A stretch of 6,577 nucleotides of DNA from Methylophilaceae bacterium UBA5127 (GCA_002414145.1 DHYP01000051.1:470-7046); one strand, 5' to 3'; positions 1 through 6,385 are shown, counted from the stretch's first letter. Notes: generated by a model from the letters alone, not told the origin. A program made the numbers and translations.

Positions 1-1040
1 TCCATACCGCCCATTTTGCGCATTTGACTCATTTGCGATTTGAAATCTTCGAGATCAAACTTACTGCCAGATTTAATCTTATCGGCGACTTTTTGCGCCT
101 CAGCCATATCGACGTTTTTATGCGCTTGTTCAATCAAACCCAGCACGTCGCCCATACCTAATATTCGCCCAGCCATGCGGTCTGGGTAGAAGGGCTCTAA
201 ACCATCTACTTTTTCGCTCACGCCAATAAATTTAATCGGCTTACCCGTTACATGGCGCACCGAAAGCGCCGCACCTCCACGTGCATCACCATCTAGCTTG
301 GTCAGCACCACACCTGTCAATGGCAAGGTGTCTCCAAAAGCTTTTGCAGTGTTGACAGCATCTTGCCCCTGCATGGCATCTACAACAAATAATGTCTCGG
401 TAGGCTTAAGTTGTTCATGCAGGGCTTTGATTTCCGCCATCATGGCTTCGTCAATGCCCAAGCGACCAGCGGTGTCAAATATCACTACATCGTAATAGTT
501 CTTTTTGGCATGATCCAATGTAAGTGCAGCAATTTCACTTGGTTTTTGACTGGCGTGGCTTTCAAAACAATCTACATCCAACTGTTTAGCCAAGGTTTGC
601 AATTGCGCAATCGCGGCGGGACGATATACATCCGCGCTGGCAAGCAACACCTTTTTCTTTTGCTCTTTGAGTAGCTTTGCTAATTTAGCTGAGGTTGTGG
701 TTTTACCAGACCCCTGCAAACCTGCCATTAAAATAATCACTGGAGGTACAGCGGCCAGATTCAAACCCACATTGGCTTTACCCATCAGCTCGGTTAGTTC
801 ATTATTGACCACCTCAATCACCGCTTGCCCTGGCGTTAAGCTTTGCAACACCTCTTTACCCTGCGCACGCTCTTTTACTTTAGCAATGAACTCTTTCACC
901 ACAGGCAAAGCCACATCCGCCTCTAGCAACGCCATGCGCACTTCACGCATGGCCTCAGCAATATTCTCTTCCGTTAAGCGCGCATGACCACGTAAAGTTT
1001 TAATGACACCTTGTAACCGACCTGTTAAATTATCTAGCAT
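1..1040 (-). CDS. ffh: Signal recognition particle GTPase Ffh (SRP54), C-terminus cut off by window edge
   Basis: Ffh binds 4.5S RNA to form the signal recognition particle, which takes ribosomes making inner-membrane proteins to the receptor FtsY. The window holds residues 1-346 of a family usually about 450 long. The N domain covers about residues 1-90. The G domain follows, with P-loop GLQGSGKTT (107-115), DVYRPAA (137-143), DTAGR (189-193), TKLDGDARGG (247-256) and GVSEKVDGLEPF (273-284). The methionine-rich M domain that binds RNA and signal peptides starts near residue 295 and is only begun; the Met-rich run SQMSQMRKMGGM is at the edge. The ATG at 1040 gives the standard N-terminus MLDNLTGRL. 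An AAGG at 1053-1056 lies 12 nt upstream, slightly far for a Shine-Dalgarno site. A TAAAAT at 1071-1076 could be a -10, but I found no convincing -35. The gene is divergent from the ypjD-like gene, an arrangement also found in E. coli. Identification is very secure. Confidence 0.97.
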   Translation of the reverse strand, partial: MLDNLTGRLQGVIKTLRGHARLTEENIAEAMREVRMALLEADVALPVVKEFIAKVKERAQGKEVLQSLTPGQAVIEVVNNELTELMGKANVGLNLAAVPPVIILMAGLQGSGKTTTSAKLAKLLKEQKKKVLLASADVYRPAAIAQLQTLAKQLDVDCFESHASQKPSEIAALTLDHAKKNYYDVVIFDTAGRLGIDEAMMAEIKALHEQLKPTETLFVVDAMQGQDAVNTAKAFGDTLPLTGVVLTKLDGDARGGAALSVRHVTGKPIKFIGVSEKVDGLEPFYPDRMAGRILGMGDVLGLIEQAHKNVDMAEAQKVADKIKSGSKFDLEDFKSQMSQMRKMGGM

Positions 1041-1085
1041 CTTACGTTTTTACCTTTTAAAGTTTTACTCATTTTACAACAAGCT

Positions 1086-1113
1086 ATGACAATCACGAGA
1101 CTTTTGCCATAAT
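1086..1113 (+). promoter_or_regulatory. Candidate sigma-70 promoter giving a leaderless ypjD transcript
   Basis: ATGACA (1086-1091, one mismatch to TTGACA) and CATAAT (1108-1113, one mismatch to TATAAT) are 16 nt apart. Only 6 nt separate the -10 from the ATG at 1120, so transcription should begin at or within a base or two of the start codon. No Shine-Dalgarno sequence is present, which agrees with a leaderless mRNA. This is inferred from sequence alone. Confidence 0.5.
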
Positions 1114-1119
1114 TGCACT

Positions 1120-1941
1120 ATGCAACATTTTATCCCTTATTTTATCGTCTCATTTATTTACGCAGCTGTCGCCATTGATTTTTGGCGCACAGCCAAACTC
1201 CCGCAAGCCTCACCACAGCAAACGCAGTCTCTTAAACTGCATTCATCTATGATTGCCTTGGGATTAGCATTACACGGCTGGTTACTGTATCGAGATGTTT
1301 TTGCAACTGGGGATTTGAATTTTGGGTTTTACTACGCGTTATCCGCCATTCTTTGGCTGACAGTGCTTATTTATTGGCTCGCTGATTTATCCTATCAACT
1401 ACAAAGCTTACAGGCGTTTGTATTGCCACCCGCCGCATTATTCGTACTGTTGCCAGCGTTTACCATTAAGAATTATTACCTACCACAAATAGATGCTGGC
1501 TTATTTATGGCGCACATTGCCATCGCAATATTAGCCTATAGCCTGTTTACATTTGCAGCGTTGCACGCAGCACTCATGGCCATTGCAGAACGCAACTTGC
1601 ACAAAAAAACCTCTTTAATTCAACTGCCTAACTTCCCACCACTAATGGTGATGGAAACCCTTTTATTTAAAGTCATTACCATTGGCTTTATATTGCTGAC
1701 CCTCACGGTCATTAGTGGCATGCTATTTAGCGAAGAGATTTTTGGCAAGCCCTTACAGTTTAATCATAAAGTGATATTTTCTATTGCCTCATGGCTGATT
1801 TATGCATGGCTGTTATATGGACGTTACCGTTATGGTTGGCGCGGAAAAAAAGCGATTCGCTGGACCATTATTGGCTTTGTGCTCCTATTGCTTGCCTATG
1901 TGGGAAGCCGCTTCGTGCTTCACGTACTGCTCAATAAATAA
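1120..1941 (+). CDS. ypjD: YpjD/CcsA-like inner-membrane protein (cytochrome c assembly family)
   Basis: This 273-residue protein is almost entirely hydrophobic, with about eight predicted membrane helices (roughly residues 4-21, 43-57, 67-85, 98-116, 128-156, 182-203, 218-234, 247-271). It resembles the YpjD branch of the CcsA/CcmC haem-handling superfamily. Histidines at 52 (LALHGWLLY), 132 (FMAHIAIAILAY) and 216 (FNHKVIF) sit at or near helix ends, the positions where family members carry possible haem ligands. The tail LLYGRYRYGWRGKKAIRW (231-248) is typical of the family. The tryptophan-rich WWD loop of true CcsA is absent, so a direct role in haem delivery to cytochrome c is uncertain; YpjD-type proteins are poorly characterised. 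It is divergent from ffh, as ypjD is in E. coli, and that synteny supports the name. The ATG at 1120 has no Shine-Dalgarno site and sits 6 nt from a candidate -10. The stop lies 2 nt from the convergent HAD gene. Confidence 0.85.
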   Translation: MQHFIPYFIVSFIYAAVAIDFWRTAKLPQASPQQTQSLKLHSSMIALGLALHGWLLYRDVFATGDLNFGFYYALSAILWLTVLIYWLADLSYQLQSLQAFVLPPAALFVLLPAFTIKNYYLPQIDAGLFMAHIAIAILAYSLFTFAALHAALMAIAERNLHKKTSLIQLPNFPPLMVMETLLFKVITIGFILLTLTVISGMLFSEEIFGKPLQFNHKVIFSIASWLIYAWLLYGRYRYGWRGKKAIRWTIIGFVLLLLAYVGSRFVLHVLLNK

Positions 1942-1943
1942 CG

Positions 1944-2612
1944 CTACCTTAAACTCATTTGTGGCCAGCCGTGCATCTTAGCATACGCGGCTAACGTTGG
2001 ATCCGCGTCAACGGCCACAGGATTAGTAACCAGCTTCATTAGCGGCAAATCGTTATGCGAGTCGCTATAAAAATAACTGATTTTAAAATCACCGAGACTT
2101 TGCCCACGCGCGGCTAGCCATTCATTTAAACGCGTCACTTTACCCTGCTGATAGCTCGGAGTGCCACTTACGCCACCCGTATACTCACCATCCACCATTT
2201 CTGGGTCAGTGCCAATAAGATGTTCTATCCCGTAGGCTGTAGCAATCGGCTTAGTCACAAAGCTATTGGTCGCAGTAATCACCAAACATAAATCACCCTT
2301 GGCTTTATGTTGATTCACTAAATCCTGCGCTTTTTGCGTCATCATCGGGCGGATGACTTTTTCCATATACTTAAGATGTAACTCATCTAAAAACTGCTTG
2401 GAATGTTGTGCCAAAGGCTGTAGCTGAAATTTTAAAAATGCATAGATATCCAAGCAACCATTTTTATAATCCTGGTAAAACTGCTCATTGCGATCATGGT
2501 GTGTTTTTGCATCCAGCAATCCTTCGGCAATTAAAAACAAGCTCCAATTGTAATCGCTGTCTCCTGCTAATAAGGTATTGTCCAAATCAAACAAAGCTAA
2601 ATTCTGTGTCAT
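1944..2612 (-). CDS. HAD-IB family phosphatase (SerB-like)
   Basis: This 222-residue soluble protein has all four haloacid dehalogenase motifs: I, FDLDNTLL, with nucleophile D9, acid/base D11 and T13; II, T113 in VITATNSF; III, K158 in YQQGK; IV, DSHNDLP with D184 and D188 for Mg2+. The helical insertion between motifs I and II (about 20-85) is the C1 cap typical of subfamily IB, the group containing phosphoserine phosphatase and related small-molecule phosphatases. The substrate cannot be read from sequence; phosphoserine or histidinol phosphate are possibilities, not findings. The ATG at 2612 lies 1 nt after the TGA of the exporter gene, so the two are probably co-transcribed and translationally coupled. 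It converges on ypjD with a 2-nt gap and no visible intrinsic terminator between them. The family assignment is secure and the function is not. Confidence 0.9.
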   Translation of the reverse strand: MTQNLALFDLDNTLLAGDSDYNWSLFLIAEGLLDAKTHHDRNEQFYQDYKNGCLDIYAFLKFQLQPLAQHSKQFLDELHLKYMEKVIRPMMTQKAQDLVNQHKAKGDLCLVITATNSFVTKPIATAYGIEHLIGTDPEMVDGEYTGGVSGTPSYQQGKVTRLNEWLAARGQSLGDFKISYFYSDSHNDLPLMKLVTNPVAVDADPTLAAYAKMHGWPQMSLR

Positions 2613-2613
2613 A

Positions 2614-3495
2614 TCAATGCGTTTCTTGCTTACTATTCGAAGTTAAAATTAAAATTACCCCCGCCAAAATAACGGCCAGCGCGATATATTCATTTTGTGC
2701 AATCTGCTCGCCTGCAAAAGCAATACCTACTATAAACGCGACTATCGGGTTTACAAAAGTATTGCTACTGGCCACTAATGGACGTACATTTTTGAGTAGC
2801 CACTGATAAGCGGAATAGGCCACCAAAGATCCAAGCACCACCTGAAACACTACTGCCGCACATGATTTGGCCGAAATCGTTTGTGGCCATATTTCACCAG
2901 CGAAATGACTCGCCAACATCAACACACCTCCACCCACTAACATCTGGCATGATGCCGCCATTAAGCCTTGTGGCATCGCCAGGTGCTTACTCCAAACCGA
3001 ACCAAAAGACCAACTTGCTGCTGCAAATATTAACAAGAATGCACTCATGATCTCTCCATGTAAACTACCGCCTAGATTAAGCAAAACAATCCCCACAAAA
3101 CCGATAGCAATCCCCAGCCACTCTTGTTTGGTAATTTGATGTCCCCAAAGCGATGAAAAAATCGCCATCCAAATCGGCGCAGTTGCAATCGCCAAAGCCG
3201 CCACACTAGAGCTCACAGTCTGCTGCACATAACATACCGTACCATTACCCATCGCTGGCAACAAAATACCTACCGCGCCTGCGCCGAGCCATTGCTGTCG
3301 CGTTGGATTTGGAGCACCTAGATAGCGCATCGCCATGTATAAAATCACCCCCGCTAGCGTAAAGCGCATCCCTGCCATTAAAAATGGCGGGAAGCTCTCA
3401 ATCCCAAAACGAATAGCAAGATAAGTTGAACCCCAAATGAAGTAGGTACAAAACAGACACACCATAATCAATAGAGATTTATTTTTAAACAACAT
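2614..3495 (-). CDS. yedA: EamA/DMT-family exporter, YedA-like
   Basis: This is a ten-helix inner-membrane transporter of the drug/metabolite superfamily made of two EamA repeats (about residues 10-138 and 150-285). Members usually export amino acids or other metabolites; the substrate here is unknown. The N-terminal signature WGSTYLAIRFGIESFPPF (21-38) and the second-repeat stretch ASWSFGSVWSK closely match E. coli YedA. The ATG at 3495 gives 293 residues. A TTG codon at 3498 would add one Met but is less likely, as no good Shine-Dalgarno site favours either (AAGAA lies just upstream). The gene is followed after 1 nt by the HAD phosphatase. About 150 nt upstream leuA ends on the same strand, with a long hairpin between, so this pair is probably transcribed separately from leuA. 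The family call is strong; the yedA name rests on remembered similarity. Confidence 0.9.
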   Translation of the reverse strand: MLFKNKSLLIMVCLFCTYFIWGSTYLAIRFGIESFPPFLMAGMRFTLAGVILYMAMRYLGAPNPTRQQWLGAGAVGILLPAMGNGTVCYVQQTVSSSVAALAIATAPIWMAIFSSLWGHQITKQEWLGIAIGFVGIVLLNLGGSLHGEIMSAFLLIFAAASWSFGSVWSKHLAMPQGLMAASCQMLVGGGVLMLASHFAGEIWPQTISAKSCAAVVFQVVLGSLVAYSAYQWLLKNVRPLVASSNTFVNPIVAFIVGIAFAGEQIAQNEYIALAVILAGVILILTSNSKQETH

Positions 3496-3561
3496 CAAAG
3501 GTTCTTAAATAATGAGGGAAATTGAAAAGCCATTCACTGAACAAATGTTTTTATACTAATA

Positions 3562-3632
3562 ACTCTTTGTTAAATCGAGCAAAAACAAGTCACGTGAACG
3601 TAACAAAGTTTTGGCTCGAATTTACAAAGAGT
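3562..3632. repeat. Long imperfect inverted repeat between leuA and the exporter gene
   Basis: Arms 3562-3580 and 3614-3632 are complementary at 17 of 19 positions. An internal pair AAAAC (3582-3586) with GTTTT (3608-3612) extends the stem after one mismatch. The loop contains the palindrome TCACGTGA (3590-3597). It starts 11 nt past the stop codon that ends the leuA reading frame (minus strand), so it may act as a leuA transcript end or RNA-stability hairpin. No clean T-run follows the stem on either strand, so it is not a textbook intrinsic terminator. It could also be a small palindromic repeat element; no flanking target duplication is visible. Confidence 0.6.
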
Positions 3633-3643
3633 ACACACAAGCA

Positions 3644-3862
3644 CTAAACTTGAGGATTTAACTTCTCAGATTTACCGTAAAGCTTATTCAAACCATTTAA
3701 ATACGCCTTAGCAGAGGCCACTACAATATCGGTATCGGCACCCTGTCCGTTGACAATACGCCCCCCTTTAGCCAAACGCACGGTCACTTCACCTTGTGCA
3801 TCTGTACCGCTGGTAATATTGTTCACTGAATAAAGTAATAATTCAGACTCACTATTCACCAT
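3644..3862 (-). pseudogene. leuA: C-terminal part of LeuA regulatory domain, separated by an in-frame stop
   Basis: This open stretch of 72 codons is the end of 2-isopropylmalate synthase: [20 protein letters not shown], then [30 protein letters not shown], the second half of the LeuA dimer/leucine-binding domain. It is in the same frame as the 440-codon part upstream. Between them lie only the TAA at 3875-3877 and four codons reading A-I-E-K, so a single codon change would restore a 517-residue protein of normal length. The ATG at 3860-3862 is probably an internal methionine; a weak AGAAA precedes it, so re-initiation 12 nt after the stop is possible but unsupported. Read-through, a nonsense mutation and a base error in the assembly all remain possible. 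Confidence 0.75.
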
Positions 3863-3874
3863 TTTTTCTATTGC

Positions 3875-5197
3875 TTAAAATGTGGCATCTACTGGACCGC
3901 CACCATCTGATTCAGCGCGTTTTTCTACGCCTTCTTCTGATAATGTGATAATCGCATGCGGCGTTTCACCTGTTTGCGAAGCCACTTGCAAGTAAACTAA
4001 TTTGAAATGCTCGCTGGTTTCTTGTACAAACTCATCACTCACTAAAGCATGTAAATCTTCATCAAAAATCTCAGATTTTTTATCTGCCAAATCTTTAAAG
4101 CGAGCAAATGCCGCGTTTAAGGCATCTTCACTGCCCAAATCTATACCTAACTCTCTCAAACGTGTTCTAAACGCATTGCGTCCTGACAATTTACCTAAAG
4201 TTAATTTATTGGCATTCCAGCCCACATCTTCTGCTCGCATGATTTCGTAAGTCTCGCGATGCTTTAATACACCGTCCTGATGAATGCCAGACTCATGTGC
4301 AAACGCATTCGCGCCAACAATCGCTTTATTCGGCTGCACAGGGTAACCTGTGATTGTGGAGACTAATTTACTGGTCGGCACAATCTGCGTAGTATCAATG
4401 CGTGTCGTTAAGTTGAACACATCACTTCGTGTTTTAATCGCCATCACCACTTCTTCTAAGCTGGCGTTACCTGCACGCTCGCCTAAGCCGTTAATGGTAC
4501 ACTCCACTTGGCGTGCACCACCCATCACCGCAGCTAACGAGTTTGCAACTGCCATACCTAAATCGTTATGGCAATGCGTACTCCATACCACTTTGTCAGC
4601 GTTTTTTACGCGCTGAATTAAAGTCTTCATACGCTCACCCCAAGGGGCAGGAATGCTATAACCCACAGTATCTGGCACGTTGATGGTTTTAGCACCAGCC
4701 TCAATCACCGCATCAAACACACGTACTAAGAAATCCACGTCTGAACGGACTGCATCTTCAGCCGAAAATTCCACATCTGGTGTGTATTCCAACGCCCATT
4801 TCACTGCTTGTACCGCACGATCCACCACTTGGTCTTCTGTCATGCGAAGTTTGTTTTCCATATGAATTTTACTGGTCGCAATAAAAGTATGAATGCGCCC
4901 ATTTTTTTCTGGATGTTGCATCGCTGGCTGAATCGCCTCGCCCGCACGGCGCACGTCATTCTCACTGGCACGTGCAAGTGAACATACCGTTGATTTTGTA
5001 ATCAACCCTGCAATCGTATGAATAGCATCAAAGTCCCCTGGGCTGGCGGCGGCGAACCCTGCTTCAATGACATGCACGCCTAATTTTTCTAACTGGCGCG
5101 CAATACGGATTTTTTCTTCTTTAGTCATGGCAGCGCCTGGGCTTTGTTCGCCATCACGTAAAGTGGTATCAAAAATAATAATCTGATCTTGTTTCAT
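3875..5197 (-). CDS. leuA: 2-isopropylmalate synthase LeuA, interrupted after residue 440
   Basis: LeuA condenses acetyl-CoA with 2-ketoisovalerate to 2-isopropylmalate, the first committed step of leucine synthesis, and is normally inhibited by leucine. The TIM-barrel catalytic domain is complete: [13 protein letters not shown] (9-21) with metal ligand D10, the HxH metal ligands H208 and H210 in STHCHND, and NGLGERAGN (236-244). The subdomain motif [12 protein letters not shown] (298-309), with H301 and H306, follows. The regulatory domain starts near 395 and is cut at residue 440 by TAA directly after GGGPVDATF, where homologues as I recall them continue with a Lys codon. The remaining 76 codons continue in the same frame. 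The ATG at 5197 has a good Shine-Dalgarno AGGA (5205-5208) 7 nt upstream. As written, the product would keep its active site but lose the second half of its leucine sensor. A leader-peptide-like region lies upstream. Confidence 0.93.
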   Translation of the reverse strand: MKQDQIIIFDTTLRDGEQSPGAAMTKEEKIRIARQLEKLGVHVIEAGFAAASPGDFDAIHTIAGLITKSTVCSLARASENDVRRAGEAIQPAMQHPEKNGRIHTFIATSKIHMENKLRMTEDQVVDRAVQAVKWALEYTPDVEFSAEDAVRSDVDFLVRVFDAVIEAGAKTINVPDTVGYSIPAPWGERMKTLIQRVKNADKVVWSTHCHNDLGMAVANSLAAVMGGARQVECTINGLGERAGNASLEEVVMAIKTRSDVFNLTTRIDTTQIVPTSKLVSTITGYPVQPNKAIVGANAFAHESGIHQDGVLKHRETYEIMRAEDVGWNANKLTLGKLSGRNAFRTRLRELGIDLGSEDALNAAFARFKDLADKKSEIFDEDLHALVSDEFVQETSEHFKLVYLQVASQTGETPHAIITLSEEGVEKRAESDGGGPVDATF

Positions 5198-5306
5198 TAT
5201 GGATTCCTAAGTCAATAGCTACGATTTTACCCGCTGGGCTTTTAATGCGCTACGCAATTATGCTGTAAAAAACAGCGGGCACAAAAATACTTAAATGGGG
5301 AGAGAG
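5198..5306 (-). promoter_or_regulatory. leuA leader with mutually exclusive hairpins (attenuator-like)
   Basis: Between the small leader ORF and the leuA start, the minus-strand RNA can form two competing structures. One is a local hairpin GCUGU-UUUUU-ACAGC (5262-5276). The other is a 9-bp stem pairing CCCGCUG (5273-5279) with CAGCGGG (5230-5236), extended by a G-U and a U-A pair, and enclosing a small UGCG/GCGCA-type hairpin (5246-5256). Both use 5273-5276, so they exclude each other. Neither is followed by a proper U-run, so an intrinsic terminator is not demonstrated. An alternative weak promoter TTGTGC-16-CATAAT (5257-5284) overlaps the same bases. Confidence 0.4.
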
Positions 5307-5414
5307 TTAGTATGCGCTTACGCGCAGTAGTGCAGCTAGACGAGGCAAAGCCATGTGTGCTGACAAAGCGTTAGCCACAAATGAAAAGCTTTGAAATGTA
5401 AATGCATTCAACAT
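5307..5414 (-). CDS. Candidate leucine leader peptide upstream of leuA (35 residues)
   Basis: This small ORF of 35 codons ends 109 nt before leuA on the same strand. Its ATG lies 6 nt after the -10 of a near-consensus promoter, so it would be translated from a leaderless transcript. Six of 35 residues are leucine, four of them clustered in LPRLAALLR near the end. Three of those four use CTA, CTA and CTG; E. coli leuL is known to place CUA codons in its control run. The last codons overlap a perfect hairpin UGCGC-GUAA-GCGCA (5313-5326), so ribosome position would affect RNA folding. I infer a leader peptide that senses Leu-tRNA. Against this, the leucines are not all adjacent and no clear terminator is seen downstream. 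The frame stays open back into pssA, but upstream starts lack a promoter or Shine-Dalgarno site. Confidence 0.45.
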   Translation of the reverse strand: MLNAFTFQSFSFVANALSAHMALPRLAALLRVSAY

Positions 5415-5420
5415 AGGTAG

Positions 5421-5449
5421 AGTATAACGACTTTTATTAAGCGTATCAA
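5421..5449 (-). promoter_or_regulatory. Strong candidate sigma-70 promoter for the leuA leader and leuA
   Basis: TTGATA (5444-5449) and TATACT (5421-5426) each differ from consensus by one base and are separated by exactly 17 nt. This is the best promoter match I found in the window. It lies 27 nt past the pssA stop, so leuA is likely transcribed independently of pssA. Transcription is predicted to start at or next to the ATG of the 35-codon ORF at 5414. Confidence 0.7.
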
Positions 5450-5470
5450 TCATAGAAACCATGATTGATA
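5444..5470. promoter_or_regulatory. Perfect 10-bp dyad overlapping the leuA promoter -35 (possible operator)
   Basis: TATCAATCAT (5444-5453) and ATGATTGATA (5461-5470) are exact reverse complements around a 7-nt spacer. On the minus strand the downstream arm contains the whole -35 hexamer TTGATA, a placement suited to a repressor or activator site. The alternative is a pssA transcript-end hairpin: it begins 5 nt after the pssA stop. However, each arm has only two G/C bases and no T-run follows, so termination looks weak. No regulator is identified. Confidence 0.5.
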
Positions 5471-5475
5471 AAGTC

Positions 5476-6270
5476 TCAAGCTTCTTTTTTAAGCCGTTGA
5501 TTAATCCAAATATAATAGCCAGAGAGTGCATACACAAACACCACGGTAAACAGCACCTCTGGAGGGCTATAAGAAACCAAGACAAAAGCGATTACGATTG
5601 CCAATATGGCCATAAAAGGCACACTGTCTTTTAAATTGATGTCTTTTCCACTATAGAATTTTAAATCAGAGACCATAGAACCTGCCGCAAATACAGTAAT
5701 GGTCCAAGCCAGCCATTTCATTTGAATTGCGCCAAAAAAGATTTCGTGGCCATCCACGTTATATTCGTACGACACCCAAACAAAACCCGCCAATAACGCG
5801 GCAGCAGCGGGGCTAGGAAGCCCTTGAAAAAAACGCTTATCCTGAAACGGATCGTCAAGCTTGGTATTAAATCGTGCTAATCTCAGTGCAGCACAGGCAC
5901 AGTATAAAAATGCAGCAATCCATCCTAATTTTTGCATGGGCTGCAATGCCCACACATACATAATTAAAGCGGGTGCGACGCCGAACGACACCATGTCGGA
6001 CAGGCTGTCCATCTGCTCGCCGAAAGCGCTGGTGGTGTTGGTCATGCGAGCGACCCGGCCATCGAGGCTGTCGAGCACCATCGCGCAAAAGATGCCAATC
6101 GCCGCATTCTCGAAGCGGCCATTCATGGCCATCACGATGGCGTAGAACCCACCGAACAGTGCGGCCAAAGTAAAGAGATTGGGCAGGATGTAGATGCCCT
6201 TGCGACGGGGTCGCGCCTCAGCAGCCAGGGCGCCTGCTTCGGTCGGCACGGGATCGGTCGAATCGTTCAT
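5476..6270 (-). CDS. pssA: CDP-diacylglycerol-serine O-phosphatidyltransferase (PssA), mosaic in base composition
   Basis: PssA joins serine to CDP-diacylglycerol to make phosphatidylserine, the precursor of phosphatidylethanolamine, in the inner membrane. The 264-residue protein carries the complete CDP-alcohol phosphotransferase motif: D70-G71-x2-A74-R75-x8-G84-x3-D88-x3-D92, whose aspartates bind Mg2+ and act in catalysis. About seven hydrophobic segments follow the soluble N-terminus (1-25, PRRK before the first helix). The type is the integral-membrane one, unlike the unrelated E. coli PssA. ATG 6270 has no Shine-Dalgarno site; a -10-like GATAAT ends 8 nt upstream. The first ~100 codons are GC-rich with G/C-ending codons, and the rest is AT-rich with A/T-ending codons; the step is near 5970 (codons 99-102). 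The protein stays in frame and looks complete, but the two halves probably come from different genomes, by recombination or chimeric assembly. Order ilvC-pssA-leuA is common in betaproteobacteria, which would let the two halves join in register. Confidence 0.93.
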   Translation of the reverse strand: MNDSTDPVPTEAGALAAEARPRRKGIYILPNLFTLAALFGGFYAIVMAMNGRFENAAIGIFCAMVLDSLDGRVARMTNTTSAFGEQMDSLSDMVSFGVAPALIMYVWALQPMQKLGWIAAFLYCACAALRLARFNTKLDDPFQDKRFFQGLPSPAAAALLAGFVWVSYEYNVDGHEIFFGAIQMKWLAWTITVFAAGSMVSDLKFYSGKDINLKDSVPFMAILAIVIAFVLVSYSPPEVLFTVVFVYALSGYYIWINQRLKKEA

Positions 6271-6278
6271 GGGGCGCG

Positions 6279-6306
6279 ATTATCCGCGACACGGCTGAGC
6301 GCCCAA
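6279..6306 (-). promoter_or_regulatory. Candidate promoter for a leaderless pssA transcript
   Basis: TTGGGC (6301-6306) and GATAAT (6279-6284) are 16 nt apart, and the -10 ends 8 nt before the pssA ATG. Transcription would start at or very near the ATG, and no Shine-Dalgarno site is present. The -35 sits just beyond the ilvC terminator, so pssA would have its own promoter. It lies within the GC-rich end of the window. Confidence 0.45.
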
Positions 6307-6316
6307 CCATCGCACC

Positions 6317-6345
6317 AAGAAAAAGTGCCGCCCGAGGGCGGCACC
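6317..6345 (-). terminator. Rho-independent terminator of ilvC
   Basis: On the minus strand GTGCCGCC (6337-6344) pairs perfectly with GGCGGCAC (6325-6332) around a 4-nt loop, followed by TTTTT (6320-6324) and CTT. It begins 41 nt after the ilvC stop codon. This is a textbook intrinsic terminator and separates ilvC transcription from pssA. Confidence 0.88.
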
Positions 6346-6385
6346 TTGCTGGTCACGGCTGCCGCAGAGCGCGACAGCGCCGTGA

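Noticed and set aside
298..987. Plus-strand ORFs across ffh
   Set aside because: They are antisense to clearly conserved Ffh motifs and resemble no family.
3875..3877. Frameshift as the cause of the leuA split
   Set aside because: Both parts are in the same frame; only a stop codon separates them.
4002..4865. Plus-strand ORFs across leuA
   Set aside because: Antisense shadows of a conserved enzyme, with no ribosome site or recognisable domain.
5307..5585. 92-codon ORF on the minus strand overlapping the end of pssA
   Set aside because: Its first half is an out-of-frame shadow of pssA. Only the last 35 codons, which have their own promoter, are kept as a candidate.
5861..6173. ORFs on both strands inside pssA at the GC step
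   Set aside because: Out-of-frame shadows; the pssA frame contains the full CDP-alcohol phosphotransferase motif.
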